Source: Paenibacillus spiritus
Lineage (GTDB): Bacteria > Bacillota > Bacilli > Paenibacillales > Paenibacillaceae
NCBI RefSeq assembly: GCF_008710135.1
Contig: NZ_VYKK01000029.1
Location: 1-64,000, forward strand
Direction: 5' to 3'
Length of the DNA: 64,000 nucleotides
A program made the position numbers and the translations under genes. Positions 49,885-58,924 of the stretch are shown here, in pieces. The notes under the pieces are model-generated. The model was not told the DNA's origin and ran no database searches. It was given only the letters and a program-made list of their open reading frames with translations. Every line of letters starts with the position of its first letter. The stretch's first letter is position 1.

Positions 49885-51474
49885 TTGAATATAGAGCAAT
49901 GGATTGCGCCGGAGCGCTATAATCTCACTTCAGAGATGGAACGCCATCCGGCCGGGCGAACGGCGCTGAAATGGCTGGGCGAGGACGGGACGCGCGAAGA
50001 GATCACCTACGGCGATCTGGTGAGCCGGGCCAACCGGCTGGCCGGCGGACTGGCGGAGCTGGGTCTGGCCAAAGGCGACCGCGTGCTGGTTATGGTTCCG
50101 CGGCGCATCACGGCCTATGTGGTCTATCTGGCCTGCCTCAAGCTCGGGCTGGCCGTTATTCCTTCTTCGGAAATGCTGCGCGCCAAGGATCTCTCCTACC
50201 GGCTGCGCCACTCCGAAGCCCGGGCCGTCATCTCCTGGTCCCGCGTCTGCGGCGAAGTGGACCGGATCGGCGACGATCTGCCGGCCCTTGCGCATCGCCT
50301 GACGATGCTCGATGACAGCGAGGAAGAGCCGGCTCCCGGCTGGACCGATCTGGCCTCATTGATGAAGGGGCAGCCCGCCGAACGGCCTGCCGTCGATACC
50401 CACCGGGACGATATGGCGATTCTCGCCTACACCTCCGGCACGACCGGCAATCCGAAGGCCGTCGTACACAGCCACGGGTGGGCCTACGCCCATCTGCGGA
50501 TTACGACGCCGCAGTGGCTCGACATCCGCGAAGGCGATGTCGTCTGGGCCACCGCCGCGCCGGGATGGCAGAAGTGGATTTGGAGCCCGTTCCTTGCGGT
50601 GCTCGGCAACGGGGCGACCGGCTTCGTCTACAGCGGCACTTTCCAGCCGCACCGTTACCTCCAGCTGCTTCAGGACGGCGGCGTCGCCGTTCTCTGCTGC
50701 ACGCCTACGGAATACCGGCTGATGGCCAAGCTCGACGGCCTCGGCCGCTACGATCTCTCGAAGCTGCGCTGCGCCGTCTCGGCCGGCGAGCCGCTGAACC
50801 GCGAGGTCATCGAGACCTTCCAGCGCGAATTCAATCTGACCATTCGCGACGGATATGGCCAGACCGAGAGCACGCTGCTGATCGGCACGCTGACGGACAC
50901 TCCGGTGCGCGTAGGCTCCATGGGCAGAGCAATGGCTCCGGGACTCATCGAAGTCGTCGATGAGAACGGCGTTCCGCTTCCGGCCGGAGAAGTCGGAGAC
51001 ATTGCCGTGCATGTCTCCATGCCCGCCCTGTTCCACAATTACTACAAGGACCCTGAACGCAAAGCCGGAGCCACCCGCGGCGAGTTCTTCATCACCGGCG
51101 ACCGGGCCGCGAAGGACGAGGACGGCTACTTCTGGTTCCAGGGCCGGGGCGACGATATTATTATCAGTTCCGGCTATACAATCGGACCGTTCGAAGTCGA
51201 AGAAGCGCTCATGAAGCATCCGAAGGTTCGGGAATGCGCCGTTGTAGCCAGTCCCGACGAGATTCGGGGCCATGTCGTCAAAGCCTTTGTGGTTCTCCGC
51301 CAGGCCGAGGACGCCTGCAGCGAGCTGGTCAAGGAGCTTCAGCAGCATGTCAAGGAGTGGACCGCGCCGTATAAATACCCGCGCCGTATTGAGTTCATCG
51401 AGGATCTTCCCAAGACCAGCTCCGGCAAAATCCGCCGCGTCGAGCTGCGCGAACGCGAGCGCTATAACGCTTGA
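49885..51474 (+). CDS. Medium-chain acyl-CoA synthetase-like enzyme (AcsM/YtcI type)
   Basis: 529 residues, ANL superfamily. Motifs: ILAYTSGTTGNPKAVVHSHG (near 178), DGYGQTEST (near 322), FFITGDRAAKDEDGYFWF (near 405) and the catalytic lysine PKTSSGKIRRVE (near 512). It would form acyl-CoA from a short or medium carboxylic acid. The start is TTG, with GGGAGA about 9-11 bases upstream. It diverges from the lasso cyclase but has its own extended -10 and no full SinR-type site on its side, so it probably marks the end of that regulon. A second, unrelated ANL ligase lies at 42.7 kb. Confidence 0.9.
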   Translation: MNIEQWIAPERYNLTSEMERHPAGRTALKWLGEDGTREEITYGDLVSRANRLAGGLAELGLAKGDRVLVMVPRRITAYVVYLACLKLGLAVIPSSEMLRAKDLSYRLRHSEARAVISWSRVCGEVDRIGDDLPALAHRLTMLDDSEEEPAPGWTDLASLMKGQPAERPAVDTHRDDMAILAYTSGTTGNPKAVVHSHGWAYAHLRITTPQWLDIREGDVVWATAAPGWQKWIWSPFLAVLGNGATGFVYSGTFQPHRYLQLLQDGGVAVLCCTPTEYRLMAKLDGLGRYDLSKLRCAVSAGEPLNREVIETFQREFNLTIRDGYGQTESTLLIGTLTDTPVRVGSMGRAMAPGLIEVVDENGVPLPAGEVGDIAVHVSMPALFHNYYKDPERKAGATRGEFFITGDRAAKDEDGYFWFQGRGDDIIISSGYTIGPFEVEEALMKHPKVRECAVVASPDEIRGHVVKAFVVLRQAEDACSELVKELQQHVKEWTAPYKYPRRIEFIEDLPKTSSGKIRRVELRERERYNA

Positions 51475-51532
51475 TCCCTTGCCGGGGTCCGGGCCGGTCC
51501 GGTCTGTCCCCGGCGCCTCTCTACTGAATCAC

Positions 51533-51568
51533 AAAGAACCTGCCGCCTCTCCGGGCGGCAGGTTCTTT
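51533..51568. terminator. Bidirectional terminator after the acyl-CoA synthetase gene
   Basis: AAAGAACCTGCCGCC, short loop, GGGCGGCAGGTTCTTT: a 14-bp stem with A/T flanks between convergent genes. The AAAGAAC here is part of the stem, not a SinR site. Confidence 0.88.
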
Positions 51569-51648
51569 GCGATTCGGTATAACACGGTCTTGCTCCTGTA
51601 AGGCATGCCGAACTCCATTGCCGCGAGCCGGCCTCAGGCTGCCGGCTG

Positions 51649-52236
51649 CTATTCCCCGAGCTCCTGCTCAGTCCAGTAAGGCGACTGCGGATTAAGCTCC
51701 GCCGCCACCTCGCCTTCGCGGATCAGATCGCTGTCGAGATAGCCCTCCTCATCGGCCGCATAGACGGATTCCCGGTAGAACGCGCACAGCGTCCGCAGGA
51801 ACAGCTCCGGAGAATCGAACATGATCATCGGATCGCCGTAATCGGCCAAAACATCGCACAGGCGCTCTGCGCCTTCCGAATCCCTCATCCAGCAAATATA
51901 GTCTCCCCCGTAGTTCGCAAGCACCGGCAGCAGCCTCTCGCCGCCTTCGACGCCTTTGTCCCGGAGCACAGCCGCCAAGGCTCTGCGTTCCGCCTCGTAC
52001 TCGTCGATATGAATCAGCCGGTAGCCCGGCATAAATTCGATCAGCCGGGCTTCTTCCAGTCCGCTGTCCGTCCCTTTAACGGTTCCGTAGATCACGCGGA
52101 GCAGCTCCGGCGCATCCGGCACGCTGGCCTCCAGCTTCGCGGCCGCCTCCGGACCGCCCTGGCCCAGACTGGCGATATAGCCGGGACGAAGCGACTCCGA
52201 CAACGTTAAATATTCCTGAAGTAAAGATTGCAGCAT
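51649..52236 (-). CDS. SMI1/KNR4 (SUKH)-like protein
   Basis: 195 residues, acidic, with no signal peptide. Features recalling SUKH domains are FMPGYRLIHIDEYEAERRAL (near 70) and YGGDYICWM (near 110). SUKH proteins often act as immunity proteins to secreted toxins, but many are stand-alone and of unknown function; no toxin gene is adjacent. ATG 52236 has GGGAGG 7 bases upstream, and the longer frame is discarded because it overlaps the neighbouring gene. It follows the GGDEF-EAL gene by 23 bases on the same strand. Confidence 0.65.
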   Translation of the reverse strand: MLQSLLQEYLTLSESLRPGYIASLGQGGPEAAAKLEASVPDAPELLRVIYGTVKGTDSGLEEARLIEFMPGYRLIHIDEYEAERRALAAVLRDKGVEGGERLLPVLANYGGDYICWMRDSEGAERLCDVLADYGDPMIMFDSPELFLRTLCAFYRESVYAADEEGYLDSDLIREGEVAAELNPQSPYWTEQELGE

Positions 52237-52259
52237 GCTTCGGCCTCCCTGTCTGTATT

Positions 52260-54206
52260 CTAGCTTCTTGCCGATCCATCCGCTGAATGCCCGGTCCGGC
52301 CCAGCGTTACCAGCCGTTCGCTCAGTCCCTGCTGGCGAAGCAACTCTTCCATTTCGGCGGACGGAAGCGGCTTGTAATAATAATATCCCTGCACTTCGTC
52401 GCACCCGTGCTCAGTGACATAATCAAGCTGGGTGCGGGTCTCGACGCCCTCGGCAATGACGCCGAGGCCCATCGTCTTCGCCAGCACGATAATGCCCTTC
52501 GTAATGGCCCGGTCCTTCCGGCTCTCTTCCACGCCCTGTACGAACGGCATGGCGATCTTGATCCGGTCTACGTCGAGGCTGCGCAAATAGTTCAGCGAAG
52601 AATACTCGGTTCCAAAATCGTCGATGGATATGTATACGCCCAGTTCCTTCAGGCGGTTGATGGTCTCGATCGTATCCGTGCCCTTCATGACGACGCTCTC
52701 CGTAATCTCCAGTTCCAGATAGCGCGGTTCAAGACCCGAATCCCGCAGCGCAGCCTTGACCGTATCGACGATGCCCGGGTTCTGCAGTTGGCGAACGGAG
52801 AGATTGACTCCGATTCGTACCGGCGGAAGGCCGGCGTCCTGCCAGGCTTTGTTGCGCTCGCAGGCGGTGCGCAGCACCCATTCCCCAATGGGAAGAATCA
52901 GCCCGGTCTGCTCGGCCACCGGGATGAACAGTCCCGGCGGAATCATTCCTTTCTCGGGATGGCGCCATCGGATCAGCGCTTCCAGGCCGACGACCGCTCC
53001 GGTTCCGCAGCATACCTGAGGCTGGTAGAACAATTCCAGCTCGTTGCGCTCCTGGGCGCGCAGAAGCTGCCTCATCATTCCGACCGTCACTTCCACCTTG
53101 CTGCGCAGTCCCGGCGTGCATTCGGCGATCTGATTCTTGCCGCGGTTCTTGGCCTCGTACATCGCAATTTCGGCGTTCTTGGTCAGCTGCGCGGCCGTGA
53201 CTCCATCCTCGGGATAGACCGTTACCCCGACGCTGGCCGTGACCTCAATCTCCTGATCGTCAATCTGAAAAGGCGTGCGGAAGCACTGGAGCAGCGCTTC
53301 ATAGCGCTCCTTCATCCGTTCAGGCTCCAGCTCCAGCAGCACAAGAAACACGTCGCCCCCCATGCGGGCGACCATTTCGGCGCCTTGCACGGCGCCGACG
53401 AGTCGCTTGGACGCCTCCAGCAGCAGCCGGTCGCCTTTGTCATGCCCCAATGTATCGTTGATCAGCTTGAATTCGTCCACATCCAGCAGCACCACGGCAG
53501 CCCCCTGGCGCCGCGGCGCGTCGTTGGCCAGCCGTTCCTCCAGCATGCGGCTGAACTGCACCAGATTCGGCAGGCCGGTCAGATGGTCCCGGTAGGCCAG
53601 CTTCTCGATCTGCCGCAGCTGCTCGTGATTCTCTCTTAGCCGCTCAATATAACTTTTATTGACAAAATACGCCGAAATGATTCCGGCAACAAAAAAGGCG
53701 ATCCGCCCCAAATGGTCGGCGCCGTTGATCTCGACCGTAAGCTTCGGCTGTGCCGCCCACATCAGAATCTGGGTCGTCAGGATCGACAGACTCAGCAGGG
53801 CGAAGATTGCCCGATTCGTTACCACCATCATCAGAATCAGAAAGAGGAACGGGAATGCCCAGATCGTAACACCCGCGCAGTCGGCGAACCGGAGCGTGAT
53901 AATCGGGATGGAGAGCGCAATGATAATACCGACAAGCACGGTTCTGGACCGCAGACCGGAATAGAAGATTCCCATAATCAAGGTTCCCAGCAGCACCAGA
54001 ATACCGCTGTTGAGCAGTACGGCGTGAAGAGGGCCATCTTTCATATGATACTGAAAAGCATAATTGATCGCCGCTCCGGCGATGAATGACAGCCCAATCA
54101 GATAAATCGCCACAGAACGAATCCGGTGATTTAGAATATGAATACGATTGTACATGTGACGATCCCTGATCCCTTCTCCAATACCAGCCAAGTTATTCTT
54201 TCCCAT
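52260..54206 (-). CDS. Membrane GGDEF-EAL protein, both active sites altered
   Basis: 648 residues: about six membrane helices (30-185), GGDEF (about 205-365) and EAL (about 380-630). The GGDEF signature reads GGDVF, so cyclase activity is doubtful. The EAL domain keeps EALIRWRHP, ITESVV, IDDFGTEYSS and EGVET, but the usual KID reads KIA, which removes one conserved acidic residue. It could be a weak phosphodiesterase or a c-di-GMP sensor. Two starts are possible: ATG 54206 as given, or ATG 54155 with AGGG 8 bases upstream. No link to the cyclase at 5.8-7.1 kb is visible besides the shared messenger. Confidence 0.88.
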   Translation of the reverse strand: MGKNNLAGIGEGIRDRHMYNRIHILNHRIRSVAIYLIGLSFIAGAAINYAFQYHMKDGPLHAVLLNSGILVLLGTLIMGIFYSGLRSRTVLVGIIIALSIPIITLRFADCAGVTIWAFPFLFLILMMVVTNRAIFALLSLSILTTQILMWAAQPKLTVEINGADHLGRIAFFVAGIISAYFVNKSYIERLRENHEQLRQIEKLAYRDHLTGLPNLVQFSRMLEERLANDAPRRQGAAVVLLDVDEFKLINDTLGHDKGDRLLLEASKRLVGAVQGAEMVARMGGDVFLVLLELEPERMKERYEALLQCFRTPFQIDDQEIEVTASVGVTVYPEDGVTAAQLTKNAEIAMYEAKNRGKNQIAECTPGLRSKVEVTVGMMRQLLRAQERNELELFYQPQVCCGTGAVVGLEALIRWRHPEKGMIPPGLFIPVAEQTGLILPIGEWVLRTACERNKAWQDAGLPPVRIGVNLSVRQLQNPGIVDTVKAALRDSGLEPRYLELEITESVVMKGTDTIETINRLKELGVYISIDDFGTEYSSLNYLRSLDVDRIKIAMPFVQGVEESRKDRAITKGIIVLAKTMGLGVIAEGVETRTQLDYVTEHGCDEVQGYYYYKPLPSAEMEELLRQQGLSERLVTLGRTGHSADGSARS

Positions 54207-54342
54207 TCATCATACCGCAATTTGTAAAGATAGGGAATGAATAAAGCCGAACTTTGGACCTAGAATCCACCATAATTCGTTAAAATGTCAGGCTTTGTTT
54301 AGAACTTTTGTCGAATATTGTCTTGCATTTTCGCACTTACAC

Positions 54343-54371
54343 TTCAGTAAAAACCCTTACTATGCTACCAT
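54343..54371 (+). promoter_or_regulatory. Possible promoter of the secreted nuclease gene
   Basis: TTCAGT (54343-54348), 17 bp, TACCAT (54366-54371) preceded by TGC. A weak match, 39 bases before the TTG start. Confidence 0.35.
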
Positions 54372-54410
54372 AGGAACATTCGATCCCCTGTTACGGAAAG
54401 GAGATTTCCA

Positions 54411-55196
54411 TTGTCTCGCACGCTTCGTATTCTTCTTCCCTGTCTGCTGCTCGCCGCGCTGGCCGTCTTATGGCTAAGCCGTCCGGAGACGGGCGAACCC
54501 GATCCGCTTCGGGCCACTGTCGTAGCGGTAACCGACGGCGACACCTTTACAGCCGAGATGGCTGACGGCTCCCGCGAGAAAATCCGGCTGCTCCTGGTCG
54601 ATACGCCCGAGACGAAGCATCCGACCAAGCCGGTGCAGCCCTTCGGGCCGGAAGCCAGCGCCTATACGGCAGGCAGGCTGAAGAACGCACAGGTCCGGCT
54701 TGAATTCGACGCCGCCGAACGCGACCGCTACGGCCGCCTGCTCGCTTACGTCTACCTCCAGGACGGGAGCATGCTCAACGAGCTGCTCCTGACCGAAGGA
54801 CTGGCCCGCGTTGCCGTATACCCGCCCAACGTCAAGTACGTGGATGAATTCCGCCGCCTCCAGGACCGCGCCCGGTTGCAGCGGCGGGGCATCTGGAGCA
54901 TGGAGGACTATGCGACGGACCGCGGCTTCGACGAGAGCGAAGCCGGGCGGAATCCGGTAACCGAAGCGGCTGAGCCCCAGCAATCGGCAGCACCGAAGCA
55001 GACAGCCGCGCCGGGCAAGGCCGATTCGTCCCGGCCATCAGCCGCAGACCGCTCCCCTTCCGCTTCGTCCGCCCGAACAGTGACCTATGCGAACTGCGAT
55101 GCCGTCCGCGCCGCTGGCGCCGCTCCGCTCCGGCGCGGAGAGCCCGGCTATTCGCGCAGGCTGGACCGCGACGGGGACGGGGTAGCCTGTCAGTAG
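54411..55196 (+). CDS. Secreted thermonuclease-like protein with Excalibur domain
   Basis: 261 residues. A signal or anchor helix (about 4-23) is followed by a staphylococcal-nuclease domain (about 33-165): VVAVTDGDTFTAEM, IRLLLVDTPETKHP, and ERDRYGRLLAYVY, with the catalytic Arg/Asp/Glu pattern. A Ser/Ala/Pro linker leads to a C-terminal Excalibur calcium-binding motif (NCDAVRAAG ... DRDGDGVACQ, about 226-261). It would degrade extracellular nucleic acid, possibly matrix DNA. TTG start with AAAGGAG 7 bases upstream. The last 7 bases overlap the convergent GNAT gene. Confidence 0.92.
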   Translation: MSRTLRILLPCLLLAALAVLWLSRPETGEPDPLRATVVAVTDGDTFTAEMADGSREKIRLLLVDTPETKHPTKPVQPFGPEASAYTAGRLKNAQVRLEFDAAERDRYGRLLAYVYLQDGSMLNELLLTEGLARVAVYPPNVKYVDEFRRLQDRARLQRRGIWSMEDYATDRGFDESEAGRNPVTEAAEPQQSAAPKQTAAPGKADSSRPSAADRSPSASSARTVTYANCDAVRAAGAAPLRRGEPGYSRRLDRDGDGVACQ

Positions 55197-55810
55197 GACA
55201 GGCCGCCCTTTCCCCCGGTTCCGATCCAGAACCGCCGGATAACGTTCCCGTCCTCCTCGGTATAATCCTCGTCCCGCTCCCCGCCGCAGCGGCGAATCGT
55301 CCGCTCCGACGGAAGATTGTCCCGGTCGCAGACGACAAGACATCGGGGAATGCCCCGTTCGCGGGCCTGTTCCAGCGCCAGAGCAAGCTGAACGGCCGCA
55401 TATCCCCGTCCCCGCTGCGAGGGACGAATTCCGTAGCCGATATGTCCGCCGCTCTGAAGCAGCCACTCATTCAGCTCATGACGAAGATTGACGGCTCCCA
55501 GAACCCTCCTTGTTCGGCCAACCAGCCAAAAGGTGCTGGAGGGGACCCCATTCTCCGGAAGTCCTTCCCGCTTCTCCATTCCTTCTAGGAACAGAAGATA
55601 CGCTTCAAAATCAACGGGGTCACGGTCGACCACCCAAGGGACAATCGTCTCGCCGCTCTCCTTCCATTCCCGGTAGAAGTCCAGATAAGCTTCCCGGTAT
55701 TCCCCGGACGGACGTACCAGCCGCAGCGGTTCCTCTCCGTCCCCTCTCCTCCGTTCAGGGCCTTCTCTCCTCTCCAATCCCAATCCCTCCTCTATATTCG
55801 AATGCTTCAT
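55190..55810 (-). CDS. GNAT-family N-acetyltransferase
   Basis: 206 residues. The GNAT core is in the C-terminal two thirds: GAVNLRHELNEWLLQSGGHIGYGIRPSQRGRGYAAVQLALALEQ (about 105-148, with the acetyl-CoA loop RPSQRGRGYA) and NLPSERTIRRCGG (near 168). It acetylates an amine on an unknown substrate. The ATG start lacks a clear RBS; TTG 55777 has AGGAGG 8 bases upstream and may be the real start, giving 195 residues. It converges on the nuclease gene, overlapping by 7 bases. Confidence 0.85.
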   Translation of the reverse strand: MKHSNIEEGLGLERREGPERRRGDGEEPLRLVRPSGEYREAYLDFYREWKESGETIVPWVVDRDPVDFEAYLLFLEGMEKREGLPENGVPSSTFWLVGRTRRVLGAVNLRHELNEWLLQSGGHIGYGIRPSQRGRGYAAVQLALALEQARERGIPRCLVVCDRDNLPSERTIRRCGGERDEDYTEEDGNVIRRFWIGTGGKGGLSY

Positions 55811-55876
55811 TTATTCGACTTTCATTCGCTCAATTCCTCGCCTGTCCCCTTGCTGGAATAACTGCCGCGCTCTTGT

Positions 55877-55905
55877 TATACTAGTAACGTGGATAATAAT
55901 TATCC
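55877..55905 (+). promoter_or_regulatory. Rrf2-gene -10 and 15-bp palindromic operator
   Basis: TATACT (55877-55882) followed by a perfect palindrome GGATAAT-A-ATTATCC (55891-55905) over the expected start site. Probably the autoregulatory site of the Rrf2 protein encoded next. Confidence 0.6.
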
Positions 55906-55940
55906 GGGTTGTACAGATTATAGAGCAAGAAGGTGATGTT

Positions 55941-56438
55941 ATGCAGATGAAGACCGGAGTCGAACAGGCCGTCTATGCACTGCTGCTGCTGAGCCTGCTG
56001 CCGGATAAAGCCGTGCTGCCCGGGGAAGCCATCGGCTCCCGGCTCGGCGGTTCTCCTACCTATATGCAAAAGCTGCTGCGCCGGCTGGTAGACGCCGGGC
56101 TGGTCCAATCCTCGCCCGGCGCCAAGGGCGGCTTCCGTCTGAAGCGGGAACCGCAGGCGATTACCGTCTACGACGTCTATCTGGCGGTGGAAGGCCGCCA
56201 GTCGCTTTTTGCCCCGCGCGGCACTCTGGAGGACATGCTGGAGCGGCCCCGCAAGGAGGGCTGCAGCTGCCGGCTGTCTGGCCTGATGGACGAGGCCGAA
56301 GCCTCCTGGCGCTCCATTCTGGGACGGGAAACGATCGCTTCTCTGGCCGACTCCATGTGCGGCGGCGAATATAGGGAAGAAATGAACGGCCTGCGGCTGT
56401 GGGTCAACAATAGAAGCCGAAAGGATGAAATCGCATGA
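55941..56438 (+). CDS. Rrf2-family transcriptional regulator
   Basis: 165 residues. The Rrf2 winged helix is clear: TGVEQAVYALLLLSLLP, GEAIGSRLGGSPTYMQKLLRRL and GLVQSSPGAKGGFRL (about 5-70). Cys are present in GCSCRLSG (near 112) and SMCGG (near 144), but not in the spacing of an IscR cluster, so redox or ligand sensing is open. It overlaps the oxidoreductase gene (ATGA) and probably controls it through the palindrome in the shared promoter. An ATG two codons later is an alternative start. Confidence 0.9.
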   Translation: MQMKTGVEQAVYALLLLSLLPDKAVLPGEAIGSRLGGSPTYMQKLLRRLVDAGLVQSSPGAKGGFRLKREPQAITVYDVYLAVEGRQSLFAPRGTLEDMLERPRKEGCSCRLSGLMDEAEASWRSILGRETIASLADSMCGGEYREEMNGLRLWVNNRSRKDEIA

Positions 56439-57427
56439 GAATCAGTATACTGGATCAAGCTCCTATTCCGCAGGGCAGCACGTCAACCGACGCGCTGCGC
56501 CATTCGGTCGAACTGGCTCGGCTCGGGGACGAGCTGGGCTATCACCGGATCTGGCTGGCCGAGCACCACAACGGCCGCTCTCTCGCCAGCTCGGCCCCCG
56601 AAGTGACCGCCGCCTATCTGGCGGCCAAGACGGAGCGCATCCGCATTGGCACCGGCGGCGTCATGATTATGCACTATTCGCCGCTGAAGCTGGCCGAGGT
56701 GTTCAAGACCTTGAGCGCCCTGGCTCCGGGGCGGATCGACTTCGGGGCCGGACGCGCTCCCGGCGGCGACCCGATCGCCACCCAGGCGCTGGCCGAAGGA
56801 CGGCCCTATGTGCACAGCGACCTGTACGACAAGCTGGATGTCACGCTTCAGCTTATCAACGACCGCAAGCCGAACCACCCGGCCTACTCCCGCGTGGTCG
56901 CCGCGCCTGCCGAAGTGACGCTTCCCGAAGCCTGGCTGCTCGGCTCCAGCGGCAACAGCGCCATTCGCGCCGGAAGGCTCGGCGTCGGCTATTCGTTCGC
57001 CCAATTCTTCAACGGAGAATTGTCCCGGGATATTCTCGAAGCGTACCGGTCGAACTTCGAGCCTTCCTATTTCATGGAGAAGCCGGCGGTCAGCGTCTCC
57101 TATGCGGTTACCGTTGCCGAGACGAAGGAAGAAGCCGAATGGCTGGCCGGACCGATTGACTTGTCCCGGCTGTTCCTGATGAAGGGCAGACTCAGCCAGA
57201 CGTTGTCTCCGCAGGAAGCGCAGGATTATCCGCTGACGGAGATGGACCGGGCCATGATCGCCCATAACCGGAGGCTGCATCTGGTCGGCACACCCCGCGA
57301 GATCGCGGAGCAGCTCCGGCAGGAGCAGGAACTGTACGGTTTTGACGAAATCATGATCAACAGCAACCAGTTCGACCAAGAGGCCCGGCTAAATGTGTAC
57401 CGACTGCTGGCGAAAGAGCTGTTGTAA
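56435..57427 (+). CDS. Luciferase-like flavin-dependent monooxygenase (LLM class)
   Basis: 330 residues, full length for the MsnO8/YwcH-type LLM group. Motifs: ISILDQAPIPQGST at the N-terminus, GYHRIWLAEHHN (near 35), IRIGTGGVMIMHYSPLKLAEVF (near 68) and GRIDFGAGRAPGGDP (near 100). It is a cytosolic FMN-dependent oxidoreductase; the substrate is unknown. It is co-transcribed with the Rrf2 regulator (ATGA overlap), which suggests induction by a small molecule or redox stress. Confidence 0.9.
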   Translation: MRISILDQAPIPQGSTSTDALRHSVELARLGDELGYHRIWLAEHHNGRSLASSAPEVTAAYLAAKTERIRIGTGGVMIMHYSPLKLAEVFKTLSALAPGRIDFGAGRAPGGDPIATQALAEGRPYVHSDLYDKLDVTLQLINDRKPNHPAYSRVVAAPAEVTLPEAWLLGSSGNSAIRAGRLGVGYSFAQFFNGELSRDILEAYRSNFEPSYFMEKPAVSVSYAVTVAETKEEAEWLAGPIDLSRLFLMKGRLSQTLSPQEAQDYPLTEMDRAMIAHNRRLHLVGTPREIAEQLRQEQELYGFDEIMINSNQFDQEARLNVYRLLAKELL

Positions 57428-57441
57428 CGCCAGGAATTAGC

Positions 57442-57482
57442 AAAAGCGGACATCCGCCCGAAGGGGGAGACGTCCGCTTTTT
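57442..57482 (+). terminator. Terminator after the luciferase-like gene
   Basis: AAAAGCGGAC ... GTCCGCTTTTT with an inner CCGCCC/GGGGG region; good T-run, 14 bases past the stop. Confidence 0.88.
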
Positions 57483-57494
57483 ATTTAAAAAAAC

Positions 57495-57803
57495 TTAGGC
57501 TGCGATGATGCCCCGTTCCTGGAGAAGGTACTTCGCCATGTCGTCGGCAGGCACGTATCCTTTCTCCAGAAGTTCTTTCAAATAGATCTTATTGTAGAAG
57601 AACGAGAAGATCAGGCTCGGAATCCAGGTGCCCCACCCAAGCGTGAAGACGCCTGTCACTACGGCGAAAATGAACATAATCGCTGCCCACTTCAGATCGC
57701 CACGGATCAATGCCGGAATAAAACCGAAGAGGAAGGTCGTCCAGCTGAACCCAATCTTAGCCGTCTTGAGCACCCCTACGCTGTTCTTCAATTGAATATA
57801 CAT
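57495..57803 (-). CDS. Small membrane protein, DUF2628/HrgC-like
   Basis: 102 residues. Two closely spaced membrane segments (about 20-36 and 42-75) follow a short KTAKIGFSWTTFLFGFIPALIRGDLKW start that matches DUF2628/HrgC-type proteins, of unknown function. The C-terminal 30 residues are cytosolic and charged. ATG 57803 has AGGAG 9 bases upstream. Monocistronic; converges on the luciferase-like gene. Confidence 0.75.
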   Translation of the reverse strand: MYIQLKNSVGVLKTAKIGFSWTTFLFGFIPALIRGDLKWAAIMFIFAVVTGVFTLGWGTWIPSLIFSFFYNKIYLKELLEKGYVPADDMAKYLLQERGIIAA

Positions 57804-57939
57804 GCACAATCGCTCCTGTTCTATATATGTAAGACCAGTTTCCTATTTCGAAATACCCGGCCCCCACATTCCTTATATTACCTTATACCTGTTCATATGG
57901 GCGCACATTCCTTGGAAATTAAGTGAAGATTTCGGGACA

Positions 57940-57989
57940 AAAAGACAAAAGAAGCCCCAACTCCCGTTATATGGGAGCTGGGGCTTCTT
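57940..57989 (-). terminator. Terminator of the SDR gene
   Basis: The minus strand has GAAGCCCCAGCTCCC, loop, GGGAGTTGGGGCTTC and TTTTGTCTTTTT, 38 bases past the stop. The rest of 57804-58027 shows no gene. Confidence 0.92.
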
Positions 57990-58027
57990 GAAAGCTGAAC
58001 GAGCGGCGGATGAACCAGCCGCTTGGC

Positions 58028-58924
58028 TTACGGCGTCGGCGTGCCGCCGTTCGCATTCAGCGTCTCGCCGCTGACATAGCTCGATTCGGCGCTTGCCAGG
58101 AACACATAGGCCGGCGCCATCTCGGCGGGCTGGCCGGGACGGCCGAGCGGCGTCTGTTCGCCGAACTTCGGCAGCGCCTCCGGCGGCTGGCCGCCGGCAA
58201 CCTGGAGCGGCGTCCATACCGGCCCCGGGGCCACCACGTTCACACGGATGCCCTTGTCGGCGACCTGCTGGGCCAGCGCCTTGCTGAATGTGTTGATCGC
58301 GCTCTTGGTCGTTGCATAATCGAGCAGTCCCGGCGACGGCTTGTACGCCTGGATCGACGATGTGTTGATGATCGTGCTGCCCGGCTTCATATGCTTGATA
58401 GCCGCCTTGCAGAGCCAGAACATCGAATAGACATTCGTTCGGAAGGTCGCATCGAACTGCTCCGTGGTCAGGTCTTCGATCTTCTCGACGAACACCTGCT
58501 TGCCCGCGATGTTCGCAAGCAGGTCCAGTTCGCCGAGCTCCTTCACCGCCGTCTCCACCAGCTGCTCGCAGTAAGCCTCATCCTTGAGATCGCCCGGAAC
58601 AGCAATCGCCTTCCGGCCGGCGGCCTGGATCAGCTCGATAACCTCCTTGGCATCGGCTTCCTCCTCCGGCATGTAGGAGAGGACCAGGTCCGCGCCTTCG
58701 CGGGCATAAGCAATGGCTACCGCCCGGCCGATGCCGCTGTCGGCGCCGGTGACGATGGCTTTGCGCCCGGCCAGGCGGCCGGTGCCGCGGTAGCTCTCTT
58801 CACCGGCATCGGGCTTCGGTGCCATTTCCGTCTCAAGCCCCGGACTCGGCTGCTGCTGCTTCATCCGGGGACTGGCCTTTGGATACTGGGTAACCGGGTT
58901 CTGAAGCGTATATTGATCGATCAT
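58028..58924 (-). CDS. SDR-family oxidoreductase (YhdF/GsiB-neighbour type)
   Basis: 298 residues. An N-terminal proline- and glutamine-rich extension (about 1-45) precedes a classical SDR domain: AIVTGADSGIGRAVAIAYA (near 57), NIAGKQ (near 135), INTSSIQAYKPS (near 185) and YATTKSA (the YxxxK pair, near 203). This pattern fits the YhdF/YhxD group of general-stress dehydrogenases. NAD(P)-dependent, substrate unknown. ATG 58924 has AGGAGG 8 bases upstream. Confidence 0.9.
   Translation of the reverse strand: MIDQYTLQNPVTQYPKASPRMKQQQPSPGLETEMAPKPDAGEESYRGTGRLAGRKAIVTGADSGIGRAVAIAYAREGADLVLSYMPEEEADAKEVIELIQAAGRKAIAVPGDLKDEAYCEQLVETAVKELGELDLLANIAGKQVFVEKIEDLTTEQFDATFRTNVYSMFWLCKAAIKHMKPGSTIINTSSIQAYKPSPGLLDYATTKSAINTFSKALAQQVADKGIRVNVVAPGPVWTPLQVAGGQPPEALPKFGEQTPLGRPGQPAEMAPAYVFLASAESSYVSGETLNANGGTPTP

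Noticed and set aside
51533..51568. AAAGAAC/GTTCTTT read as a SinR-type site
   Set aside because: The halves are 22 bp apart and form the stem of a terminator; the 2-bp gap of the real operators is absent.
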